From: Pseudopyrenochaeta lycopersici
Lineage: Eukaryota > Ascomycota > Dothideomycetes > Pleosporales > Pseudopyrenochaetaceae
NCBI GenBank assembly: GCA_003313425.1
Contig: NHZP01000002.1
Span: 1,364,001 to 1,428,000 of the forward strand
Reading direction: 5' to 3'
DNA length: 64,000 bases
Below are positions 12,464-23,046 of the stretch, in pieces (position 1 is the stretch's first letter; the number at the start of each line of letters is the position of its first letter). Below the pieces are notes generated by a model. That model was given only the letters and a program-made list of their open reading frames with translations, was not told the DNA's origin and did not search any database. A program made the position numbers and the translations under genes.

Positions 12464-15434
12464 TCATGGGCCTGTGAGTTGTCTTACTACGTCGAAAAGG
12501 ACTTGTTCCTCGGCCTTGTACACCGCATCGTCATTGCCGAAAGCCGACTCGAGACTGTCATTGATCTTCCAAAAGTGTCCATAGCTACCATTCCTGACAC
12601 CCTGACCTTCCTGTACAGCAAGATCTGTAACATGCTGCAGACGATTGGAAACTGCCTTTTGCTGTGCTCTTGCAGATGCCCAGAAGCCGGCCAACTCGTC
12701 GATGCAGGTCATGGAGATGCCGATCGTCTCGATGAGATTTGGCAGCGTCGAAAACGTACCAGCCGAGGTAAGAACGTCGATTGAGAGCATGAGTGCATAC
12801 CCTGGGAAAGGTGTCGAAAAGAGAAACTCCGATGTAGCGCTCGGTGCAAGGCGTTGCTGGCGATTGACGGCAGCTAGAGAATGCATCATTGACAGGAAGT
12901 TCGACGCGTTGTGGAAAGATTGTTCGATGTTTCGACGGATCTGGTCTGTTGATAAAGCACGTACTCGGACGTGGCGATTGAGTCGAATGATTGTAGCATG
13001 GTAAAGTGCATGTATGGACAGAAACGTGCCAGCATAGCCCTCCACGATGCTGTTATCAAGATTTTGCGGGCTGTAACGGAGATTTGCTGGTAGTATAGCG
13101 TGCCAAGCGTCCAGCTTCTCGTAGATTTTGCTATAAAATGCTTCGTAATGTCGTTCATAACCGGTTTCGGGTCGACGAATGGCTCGCCCAGTGAAAGTCA
13201 GTACTTCACCCCAGAGCGCAGAAATTAGACACAAGTAGGCCATATCTCCAAGCACCTGGTTGTGAGAAGCCTGTCCACTTAACAATTCCTCGTCGAAGAA
13301 TGGAGTCTCGCAGGGTGCTGATGCCTCATACATGCTGTCCGGGCACGGAAGCCGGACGTAAGCGTCCTCTATACTAATAACAAACAGTGTCCCACCGAAG
13401 AATCCATTGTATCGCTGTTGTTGGATTAGGTCAACCGGGGTCGTGGGCTTCGTCACGTCGTAACTTACATCCATCAATAGTCCAGACCAGAAAGTACGGC
13501 GGCAACATTCCTCGTAGGTCCAGCGGTCGAATCCATAGTCCAGTTCCGGTGAGCTCTCTACGAGCTCCTTGATGCCTTCCTCGGAATTCAACTTAAGTGC
13601 GCTGATCGCACGCAGACCAGCTCCACAGAAGTCCCAGGCCTCTTGTGACTTGCCTCGGGCAAAACAATATAAGGCAAGCATCAGACGGCACTGGCACAAT
13701 TGCAAAGTGAATTTCCCAAATCGCTTCTCTGCTGCGTATGATGATATTGCGGCAAAGCGTTTTCCTAGAGCCCTTTTTTCCGGATCTGTGGAGAAGAGTG
13801 ATCCCATAGCCAGGACAGAATACAGAAGCATCAAGTGGTCTTGATTCTTTTCGCGGTCCATTTCCACCCAGGCAAGAAAAGGTCTGCGAGGGAACATCCC
13901 GTATGTTGCACGTCCTGCGTGGAGAAAGTAGAGGTCCAAAAGGTGACTGGTGAGCCTAGGGTCGGTTTCGTAAGGATCCTGTTCCCATTGGAGGGCGAGC
14001 TGGTCCTGGTACGAGCCACGTCTTGGGTCCTCTAGGCCCTGGTCATTGGCGGAACCGCTCCAATCTGAATCGAATGAATGTACAGACATGTCTCGCGAAG
14101 TCGCAACCGAATTAGGACGAAAGTTCCGAGATTTGAAATGTGTTCCCGCGTTCCACGACTCGATCTTTTTGGAGGATTCCCGTGGCTCTCCAGGAGCTCT
14201 GTTCTTATCTGCGCCGGCTGCAGGACTAAGGACTTCTGTCGATGGGTTCTTAAACATCGGAGCGGAACTCGACGGCGATGTCTCGCCCGAGGCATTGCTC
14301 ATGCCAGCTTGATTGAGGCCGCTTTTATTGGTCAGTATTTGTCATTTCGGTGATACAACTCACAAAAGATTTAGTCTGAACCAAATAAAATACCAGTTAA
14401 GTTAATGCACATGATTCGCGGGCCTGAGCGAAAAAAAAGGAAAGCTGCGTCGCAACAAGGACTTACCCTCTGCATACCCGTTGCGACTTGGCGCACTGAT
14501 GGCACTTGGGATAACCAGGCTCACACTTGATCTTCTTTTCTCGACACGTCAAACAGGCTTGAGCGAGCCGTTTGCGTGGTTTCCCAGCCTTTGTGATCCC
14601 CCACGATGGGTTGACCGCTTCTCCATCTATGATAGCCCGGCAATATGTGCCATCCTCATAAATGTAGCAAAGCCCTTCGCCAGGCATTTCGCGCTGTCCA
14701 ATACACCGGGATGATCGTATCGGAGCACGTGAAGTACCATCAAGCCGTCGTCTGACAGGTCTACCAGCATCTGCTAAATCATCTTGGGCTAGATGGTTTG
14801 CGAATCCTGCTGTTGGATCAGACGCTGTTGATGTTGGACGGAAAGTGTTGCCTGCTAGATCATGATGAGAAGGGTAGGCGAAACTTCCGCGACGATGAAA
14901 TCCCGATTGAGCGGCGCCGAATGTAGCGCCCGCTGTCGAAGAGGCTGCAGACTGGGTATCGGCGTTCGTGGAAGAGAGGGGTTGGCGATGGAGGTATGGT
15001 GTTTGAGATGCGATAGCATTATGCTCGGGGTATCCATGAGGATAGCCGTCGAAATCATGCCGTCTTTTCAACGTCGGACTGGAGGACCCAAAGCGCGCAC
15101 AGTTGCCGTAAGAAGTTTGGGCGCCGTTTGATCGTAATGGTGGATCAGACAACTTCTTGTCGAGTAGTTCTGGTTCCAAAAGGGTGCGAAGGCTCGGTAG
15201 TTGTTGCGCATGATTCTGGCTTCCGCTAGGGTCCCTGGAGCGGACCTGTTGGCTTGGAGTAACTATCTCCGGCCGAGACTGGAGAGCATGAGGTGGTGGA
15301 TAAGAACTGTAACCACGCGGAGGGCCCGGATGTGAGGGTAAGCTAGGCGGGCGACTCATATTGGCGAGCATCGCAGTAGAAGATGGTGGATTTTGTTGTT
15401 CGGCGTCAGAAGTGGGATAAGGTCCACGGTACAT
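12464..15434 (-). CDS. Zn(II)2Cys6 transcription factor with fungal TF domain
   Basis: Two exons, 14467-15434 and 12464-14321, joined across a 145-nt intron (GTAAGT...AAAAG with a CTGAC branch-like site); 941 residues. The first 290 residues are disordered and rich in Ser, Pro, Gln and His. The zinc cluster is C-LTC-REKKIKC-EPGYPKC-HQC-AKSQRVC, spacing CX2CX6CX6CX2CX6C, residues 294-321. It is preceded by a conserved-looking block containing GLCYIYEDGTYCRAI and SWGITKAGKPRKR. The intron falls one codon after the cluster. The second exon carries the helical fungal-specific TF domain (for example YFLHAGRATYGMFPRRPFLA and EECCRRTFWSGLLMDV). An acceptor further upstream would meet an in-frame TGA, so AAAAG is the only workable one. 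The protein is nuclear and DNA-binding by family; its targets are unknown. The open frame begins at a GTG, and the first ATG is 15434. Confidence 0.88.
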
Positions 15435-17527
15435 CGATAGACCGAACACATGAAGGGTTAGGGAATGGAAACAGAGATCAACGGCCCAGGGTACTTTAGG
15501 AATTCAGGCACGGCTCCTAGCCTGACAGTAATGCAGCCACGGCATCGGCTCGTGGTCAAAATGTCGGGCACATGGAGGTACGTAAAGAAGTCAAGTAGTT
15601 GGCCGACGAACAGAGCGCAATTGCGTGCGTTTGGCCTGGAATGGAATATCCGCAGCGAAGTATTGCAGACGACAAGGTTCTAGAGAATAGGCCACAGAAT
15701 CAACAGTCCGTGCAGGCTGACGTCTGACGATATGTCCACCGCACCTCCGGCTCTGGTGAACCGTAGCCGAAGCGCATGTAAGAGCGTATGTATGGGAGCA
15801 CACGGGAAAGAACTTACCTAGGTGCAGGCACAGGGTTTGAGGGTGCGGCGCAGACGGAACTCTGGGCACAGAGAATCGCTGGGCACGCAACAAGGACGGC
15901 GTCAACTGGTTGCGGGTAGGGCGAAGGATAATAGCAATAAATATGATAATACCGGGTAGTAAAGAAAGACGCAGAGGGATGTCGGCAGGACCCTGTACAG
16001 GCCAGTGGTGACAGCAAGCCAGGAGGCCCCGGCAGAGGAAGGCTTCCCGGAGGAGCGACCAACTATTTTCCCAGTGGTGCGCGGTCACAAACAGCCCGGG
16101 ACATGGTCATGGACTCATGGAGCTTTTGCTGTTTGAGACCCGAGAACGCTGGACAGCCCGGGGTGGTGAGCCAGCCAGCGCCGGGCAAATATCGAAGTAG
16201 CGGCAGAGCAAGAAACCTTCTGCAAGCTGCGTAGCGTGTTTCTGCTGCGCGAGATGCAGAGAGATGCAGGACACTGCATTAGCAGGTACAGAATACGGTC
16301 ATGGATGGCGCGTGGGTAGTATGAGCCCCCAGATCGAAGCCAACTTTTACTGGCCAACCGCAGCTTGACTGGCGCAGATCATGCGTGGGAGCGGACGGAA
16401 TGCAACGAACATGTCCTTGCTATTTTGCCGCGAAACCACTCTCCAGACCTGGCGTCAGGTTCTCGCACCTCCAGCCAATAAGCGTCACTTAGATTGAGTT
16501 CAAGGGCTGGATGCAGCTACAGGAGCACGCAGCGGCCTGTTCTCCGCAGCCATTTGGCCAGCATAGACGATTCACGCTGCTGCGAGAGACAAATAAGCAG
16601 CAGTACCGAGCATAATGCGAGTGACTGGATAGGCAACGGTCTGCCGGCCCTGCTTCGCCAGCGACGCCAACGTCGACTCAACAAACTCGAGGCTAATGCC
16701 CGAGTGTCGACTGCGACGACGCTGATGCCGTGAGGGTGGAGCGAGGAGACTGGTGCGGCGTGTTCGCTAAAGCGGCACTGAATCCGATCGGAACGAGCTC
16801 ACAGCAGCCGTTGAAAGCGATTTGAGCCATCTCGATTCTCAGCAGATCCCTATCCTGTCCCGGCTCCCCTAACGCGCCCCTCTGGCCTTGCTTGCAGCCT
16901 TGGCCTGGGCTGAACCCCAGGCCCTGCTGTCGGTGTCCCAGGCATGCACTTCCCGAGCCTATGCGTGTGTTTGGAACATAAGAGGCTTGCTAAGGGACAG
17001 CGTAGGTAATTAAAGTATTCTTCGGAGTCCTGCGGTGGCTTGATTTCGCGATAGCGCGCCGTTAGAGAAGCCGGATCCTTAAATGAACCTGCGTAGGCGA
17101 TGTGCTGGGAGTGCAGTTGAGGCTGCACGCTCCCGCCAGGCTCCACTGTAATGACGCCCTGATATCGCAATTTCTGCTCGTTGCAAGACCAAGCCTTGGT
17201 CAAGCGGACGGTACGGCAAATGAGTAAAGGTACGGAGGCGGCAGCCAGCGCGGATCGATCGACGCTGAGCTGGAAGCGAGGTGGCTGCCTGACTAAGTGA
17301 CAGTTCCAAGGTTGCGAATTGATGGGGTAGTCATGTGACTCACGGGGAAGTGAGCACGCCAAGCCGCTTACGCTGCTAGCGCCTGGCTGCCTCAACCTCT
17401 GCGAACAAGGCGGTTGGGGCTCACAACAACCCGTCGACGACACGGCAGCGTGCATGCAGCAGCCTCTTTCTTCCTAGCGCATCAGTTCTAACGTACACAT
17501 CATACAGACATCCACTAGGCTTCGAAC
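15435..17527. other. 2.1-kb intergenic region between divergent genes
   Basis: Promoters of the Zn-cluster gene (-) and the WW-domain gene (+). The length is in keeping with a regulatory gene's upstream region. Frames at 15591-16088 and 16850-17455 (-) are Cys/Pro/Arg-rich without homology and are taken as chance. Confidence 0.45.
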
Positions 17528-18453
17528 ATGACAGCCGACCGGAGCGACGCGGCCGAGGCAGCGCCTAAGCCCTTCGCAACTGCCGACACGCACCGCGAAG
17601 ACGGCGTCAGCCATGAGAGCAGTCACGGGAGCAGTGCATCCCCTGCGACTGCAGAGGAAGCCACCGGCGACAAGACCGGAAGCGGCGCCCAAGACGCTCC
17701 AGCTCCTGATCCCCCACTGCCTGACGAAGAGGCGCCGCCGCTTCCTGATGAGCCACCTCCATCCGAAGAGGACGACGGCTGGGAGCCAAGATGGGACTAC
17801 AATGCGAACGCGTGGTACTTCTACAATAACAGGACAGGGCACTCACAATGGGAGAACCCACGCGTCCCTGATGCCACCGCATACAGCCACGGATCGTACG
17901 ACAGGTTTGCTAACTATCATCATATTCTTCGCTCTTTCCTAGCCTAATACGTGATCTCCACAGGAACACCACCAGTAGCACTGTTGCTCCTACAGCGAGC
18001 TCTGGCGCGCCCGGCACCAGCTCTCCACCCAGGCGCAAGTGGGGAGGTTACAATCCAGCCATTCATGGTAGCTACGACCCCAATGCAGACTACGCTCGGG
18101 AGGCGACAAAGGAGGAAGAGGAGGCAGAGGAAGCTGCTGCTGCTGCTGCCGCTGCTGCCACTGGTATGCCAAATCCCAGTGGGCATGACTACAGTGCGGC
18201 GGCGCACTTCAACCGCTTCACTGGCAAATTCCAGCAAGCTGGCATGGGTCCTGAGATGCACAATGATGAGAACAAGAGCAAACGCCAAATGAACGCCTTC
18301 TTCGATGTTGATGCTTCTGCAAACAGTCATGATGGCCGCAGTCTCAAAGCTGAGCGACGCGGCAAGAGTCTGAGCAAAAAGGAGCTCAAAGCTTTCAAGG
18401 ACAAGCGCCGCGACAAGAAGGAAGAGAAGCGCCGTGCCTGGCTGCGAGATTGA
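17528..18453 (+). CDS. WW-domain protein with Lys/Arg-rich tail
   Basis: Exons 17528-17904 and 17964-18453 with a 59-nt intron; 288 residues. An acidic, Pro-rich N-terminus (PPLPDEEAPPLPDEPPP) leads to one WW domain at about residues 85-115: DDGWEPRWDYNANAWYFYNN, then RTGHSQWENPR, with both signature Trp residues and the closing Pro. After the intron come an Ala/Glu-rich helix, an NAFFDVDASAN segment and a strongly basic C-terminus (KSLSKKELKAFKDKRRDKKE). The WW fold binds proline-rich ligands. The basic tail suggests a nuclear, RNA- or chromatin-related role, but that is inference and I cannot name an orthologue. The ATG follows a short CT-rich leader. Confidence 0.85.
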
Positions 18454-19083
18454 ACTTGTTGGGTTGGTAAGGAAAAGAAAAGAACAAGTGAGGCCAATAC
18501 GTCCACTAATGCACAGTAGGCATTAGCAGCAATTTGGCAATGATGGATACACGTCTAGCGTTCCAAGGTAGGATCTGACACATGTCCTGGTTCCTGAGTT
18601 GACGAAGTCAAACACCGTTGATGTTCGAGATATGCATGCATCGCCGGCACACATCCTTGTTCTTGGCTTGCAAGGTTGAGCACATCCATGTTTGACAGCC
18701 TATCCGTCTCATTGAAAGACTAGTTATCTAGCAACTAGACGTATACAGCAGTACTAGCGGGAGCGAGTCACCGTCGCTTTAAGCTCCTGCTGGAAGAGTT
18801 GAGACAGTCATGCGTCTCACAGCATACAAGTAATAAACACTATGACATGCATCTTGCCACAGTTCCTCAGCCTAGCTCTCATCTATCAGTGCCAATGTAC
18901 CATATACTTTGCCGCATGTTGTCGAGTTCTACGCCCCATGCAGGATGTCGTCTGATAGCCGCCTTTGCCACGTGGAACATCCTTGCCGTGAGCCCATCGC
19001 TATCGGGAAGTAATTACGGGCCCTGGCAGGACAGAAGGATGTCAGCAATATATCCATATTGCAGCCAAAAGATTTCGTGTTCC
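18454..19083. other. convergent 3' flanks
   Basis: Lies between the stop codons of two converging genes (WW protein + and Yar1-like -). It contains 3' UTR material only. A frame at 18799-19251 overlaps the Yar1-like gene antisense and is not credible. Confidence 0.5.
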
Positions 19084-19786
19084 TCAGCCAGCCTGCGCGG
19101 CGCCACCCTTGGTCTTCATTCCCTCGACCTGCTTCCTGACATCCTCTACAGAGACCCCAGCTGCCGTGCTCTCCTGCGGCAATTTAATCTGGTCCGAGCC
19201 ATTGTCATCATCTCCGTCATCCATGTCCTCATCGACATTCTCACCAGATGAAGCTTCGCCTGTCTGGCCAATGCCCTTCTCAAGCTCCTCCACCGCCCCG
19301 AGCAGCCAATCCACTACTTCTTTCTTATCGTTGATTTCCGCTTCGAAGACTGCATCGTGGCCCGCTCTGTTGAATATCGTGACGTCAGCCCCAGACTGCA
19401 TCAGCAGTTTTACGCTTTCAAGGTGGCCGTTTAAGGCTGCCCAATGGAGAGGAGTATTTCCGGAATCGTTGATGGCGTTGATGAGCGTTGGGGCCGGCTT
19501 TTCGGTGCTCATCGAGAATAGTAGTTTAATAATGTCTACATTCCCGTCAATTGTCCGCTGAAGAGCCCCTCGGAGCTTGGGAGACTATACCATTGTGCCC
19601 GTTCGCCGCAGCATAATGCAGGGCGCTATTCTTCGAGTACGGATCCACGGCTGCGATGATCAATTCGGCCTTGGAGCGCTGCGTCTGTGTGGACAGTTTG
19701 GAGACAAACGACTCAAGCTCGGCGGCCTCATTCGCGCGCGCTAGATACAAGATCTCATCTACGGTGTCCTCGTCTAGTCCTGCCAT
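19084..19786 (-). CDS. yar1: Ankyrin-repeat protein, Yar1-type Rps3 chaperone
   Basis: Exons 19591-19786 and 19084-19535, with a 55-nt intron (GTATAG...GTAG); 215 residues. The splice restores the frame as NG-H-N-D-IIKLL. The first ankyrin repeat has SALHYAAANGH and the second has GNTPLHWAALNGHLESVKLL, followed by NRAGHDAVFEAE...KKEVVDWLL. An acidic linker (ENVDEDMDDGDDD) and a short basic tail end the protein. The architecture, length and the 'HDAxFEAE' block match Yar1 (200 residues in yeast), which protects newly made Rps3 on its way to pre-40S particles. The open frame extends upstream to a TTG; the first ATG is 19786. Confidence 0.87.
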
Positions 19787-20298
19787 CTTGGGGTTATGAG
19801 TTGCAATTTGTTGTCGCAATGTTGTGTCCTGTCAATAATTTTTTGGCGTACCCACCCAATTAGGAAAGCGGGGGCGGGGTCTGTAGCGCTAACCATGTGC
19901 AGTTAGCGTTCACTCGATCCTAGGTGTCACGCTTGGTGAGTCTCGTCACCGTCAATCTACCCATGTGGTACAAATATCCCTCAGCTGGGCACTACTCTCA
20001 ATGGAGGACTTTTACCTGCTTATCTCCCGCCTATGAGCCTCTTTCAGCATAAAGTCAATTTGACACACAACCTAGGCGCAGATCCTGCATCATTAATGAA
20101 GAAGTATGATGGCCACTGTATAGAAGCGCTAGAAGGTTAACAGGGCTGTATGACGTGCAGATGTTTGGCTAACCGTCCAAGCCGCTTTTGGGCTTGTCGG
20201 CATCTGTCCTACCAAGTCATCCTTCGTTTGTGCTTTCGTTATACTTATCCGCTTTTATACATCCTCGCGTTTATGCCGCATAATCAGCTTATCGGCCC
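19787..20298. other. promoter side of the yar1-like gene
   Basis: About 0.5 kb upstream of the Yar1-like start, ending where the decayed reading frames begin. No motif, repeat or open frame of note. Confidence 0.4.
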
Positions 20299-21155
20299 AT
20301 GAAACCAGATGGCCTGCGTTTCGCAAATGCTCAGATTCCCGTAGAAGTCGCTGACATCTCCGTGGAACTTGCGAGGCCACTATTAGGCTTTTAGGCCAGG
20401 CAATTCCGGATTAATGCATCAATCACGGAAGGCCCTGGAGAACCATGACCCAAAATCAAAGACCAGCTTCCCTCACGATATGTTACTAAATTCAACTCTT
20501 TTGGTCAACTCTTGGGCGCCTAGCAGCGCCCAACTTCCTTCAAACCTATTAGAAGAGAGCGCAACGTCAAGCGGTGCCGCTCACAATCCAGAACACGGCG
20601 TTTTGTCTTTCTACGGCTAAACGGTGGAATTGTGGGTCTATGCACAGCGGCATCATGCAGACATATGTACTCCTTTCGACTTTGAGGCGTATGGATCGTC
20701 AACAGGTAAAGGACAGGTCACTATTGTCAAAAAATTATCCGTTCCACTTCGAACAACACTAAATCGCTTACCCTTGCTATGGATTAGATTGGCTTCAACC
20801 AACATGACCCGTAAGCCCGGTCCACCCGCGGTTATCCAAGATCCTAATGGACACGGGCGAACAACTACTGTATTTTGAAAACAAGGGATTGAGCGGTACC
20901 TTTGCGGCGAATTCGCGCTCTTTGGGTCGATTTCGCTATACCCTGACAAGATAGAATCGACTAGTGGACGGAACATAGAACCACTGATTAATTTGTACAT
21001 GTTACTTCACGTTGCTCAACAAAATGAAACGATTGTCAGGTGGGTACATCATCCTGCGAACTATAGCAGGGCAAGATCGCCACGGACCCCAACACGACAC
21101 TATATGGCTCTGGCATATTGTTTGCTCGGATCAAAGCCGAACCATTTTTCTTCAT
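20299..21155 (+). pseudogene. Decayed protein-coding gene, family unknown
   Basis: Coding-like text is spread over two forward frames and broken by stops. From ATG 20299 one frame reads MKPDGLRFANAQIPVEVADI and then stops. A second frame holds NPEHGVLSFYG, TAA at 20618, then TVELWVYAQRHHADICTPFD. After TGA at 20876 it continues to LINLYMLLHVAQQNETIV and PRTPTRHYMALAYCLLGSKP. These pieces look like real protein: aromatic-rich, hydrophobic patterning, few stops for the distance. No intron set I tried removes all the stops. I do not recognise the family. It could also be an intact gene whose introns I failed to place. Confidence 0.38.
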
Positions 21156-23046
21156 GATCGATAGCGCATGTCGAGTCGGTTATTGTTTCACCTCAACGGT
21201 GATCTGTCTGCAGGTACGCTTATAATTTCCTTCCCGCGCTCATATCCGCCCCGATCCGCGAAGCAATCTATCAACGGCTCTGCTGCACGCCAAAAGGAGA
21301 TACCTCCGATAGCCTTGGCCTACGCGTTTGATATGGCCAGACCCTGCATCGCAGTTCCCTTTGATCGGCCTCATCCGTCAATGACATTTACTAACGTCCG
21401 AATGACTAGCACAAATCGCTGAGGAAGCCAACAAGGCCCGCAGTTATTGCCTGCAATGGATAATCATCAACATCACATGCTTTTGTGAGGCTGTCAATCA
21501 TGCTCATCTATATCGAAAGGGCCGAAGGCCAAGCACTTGGGCAGGGATTCCCGTTCCCCGTTCCCCATTCTTCACATGCAAACACCGGTAGAGGCATTCG
21601 TACACCACAATATGTGTACATACACAATGTACAGCACGTGGCAGCGTCTGATCAAAGTCGAGCTCAACACGTCGTCAACGCCCAACGCCGCGCCTCAAGA
21701 ATGCATCACAGAGTGGGTGTTGTTCCCGTTTATGAGAGTTGTTCATGATAGAGCTTCTTCTGTGAATTCTTGCTCAAAGCTGCAAACCCCGCAGGTATGA
21801 GATGTCGCCGCGAACGCTTACGCAAGGGATGAAACGGTATCGTATTCAAAGCCACCATTGCGGGGCTCACTACCGAGTATAGTATCGCGCGACAATATGC
21901 CGAAAGTTTCTTCCAACAAGCTGTGTCTTGCGTTGTTGTGTGCTCCTGCACGGCATGTCACTCAGATCTCGCTTCGGCTGACGAGTAATGGTAGTTCGGT
22001 TACTGTGCCGTAGTGCGGCATAAACATTTGTCACGACACAAAATGTTTGGTGTGTGTACGGTTTCGTCGATTGAGTTTGAGGGGTTCGGCCCGCAAACTC
22101 TCCCTTGTTCCTGACTCTGATCAGAAGCAGGCTACTATGCCTAGTTTGTCACGAACCTAGTTTGAAAGATGTCGCTGCAGGCTCGAAAAGGGACATTCGA
22201 GGCCCTTGACTAAGATGCAACAATAGAATATAGTTTAATCCACATTCATGCCGTCTTACCCTCGTTGCCACCTTCGTCGAGTGGCTAATTACACGAAGCG
22301 CCGCTATAACTCCTGCACGCTCACTTGGTATCTGAAAGCAAGGTCTACCTAGCATGGTCACTATAAGGATTCCTGTAAAGTAGCTTAAAGCTATCTAGAC
22401 TACATGACTAAAGCGCTAGACGGGATATCCCGGCTTACCGTTCAGCGCAGGAAGGCAGGAATTGTCGATGATGCCCAACATGAGTCGGCAACCAAAGGCG
22501 GCAGGCCCCCTGAGAACATAGCAGGTGTCTGAAAAAGGTGGCCTTTTCGGATTCACGGGTAGAGGAAAGTATTCAACGACTGCTCTCAGTTAGATGGCAA
22601 AGCAGGCGGTCTATGACAAGGACGTCCTCCTTCTGTATACGTCCACTTGGCACCAAAGTACTCTATGCAGTAACTTCAAAACGTTGTTCTCTATGCTTAA
22701 ACCACCGTTCCCATCGGTTCATCGGCGCGTGGAGCATTGAGATGATTACTTTGTGCATGATACTTGATCGTGATCCGTTGACGCAGAATTTACATCACTA
22801 CGCAAGGCCGGATAAATGTGCGTTCACTGCAGCGGTCAAGATGTGTTCTTTGGGTATGTGCGCAGAGAGGGGGAGTCAGTGATTGGTGCTGAAATCGTCA
22901 CAAACATGCACGAGCATGAAGAATTCACACAGGTGACATTGAAGTATTGGAAGCTGATGACGATCATGTGCTGAAAAATTTCATCCAGCGTTGCCTCGAC
23001 AAGACGGTGTAGCCGTTCCTCTGTGAGATCGTCACTGCAAACCTGT
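21156..23046. other. 1.9-kb intergenic region
   Basis: Between the decayed frames and the 3' end of the DUF6604 gene. Only short unsupported frames are present, such as 21168-21422 and 22538-22882. Nothing else recognised. Confidence 0.4.

Noticed and set aside
16850..17455. 201-codon minus-strand frame upstream of the WW-domain gene
   Set aside because: Starts with ATG but reads as random GC-rich text with many Cys, Pro and Arg; lies in a promoter region.
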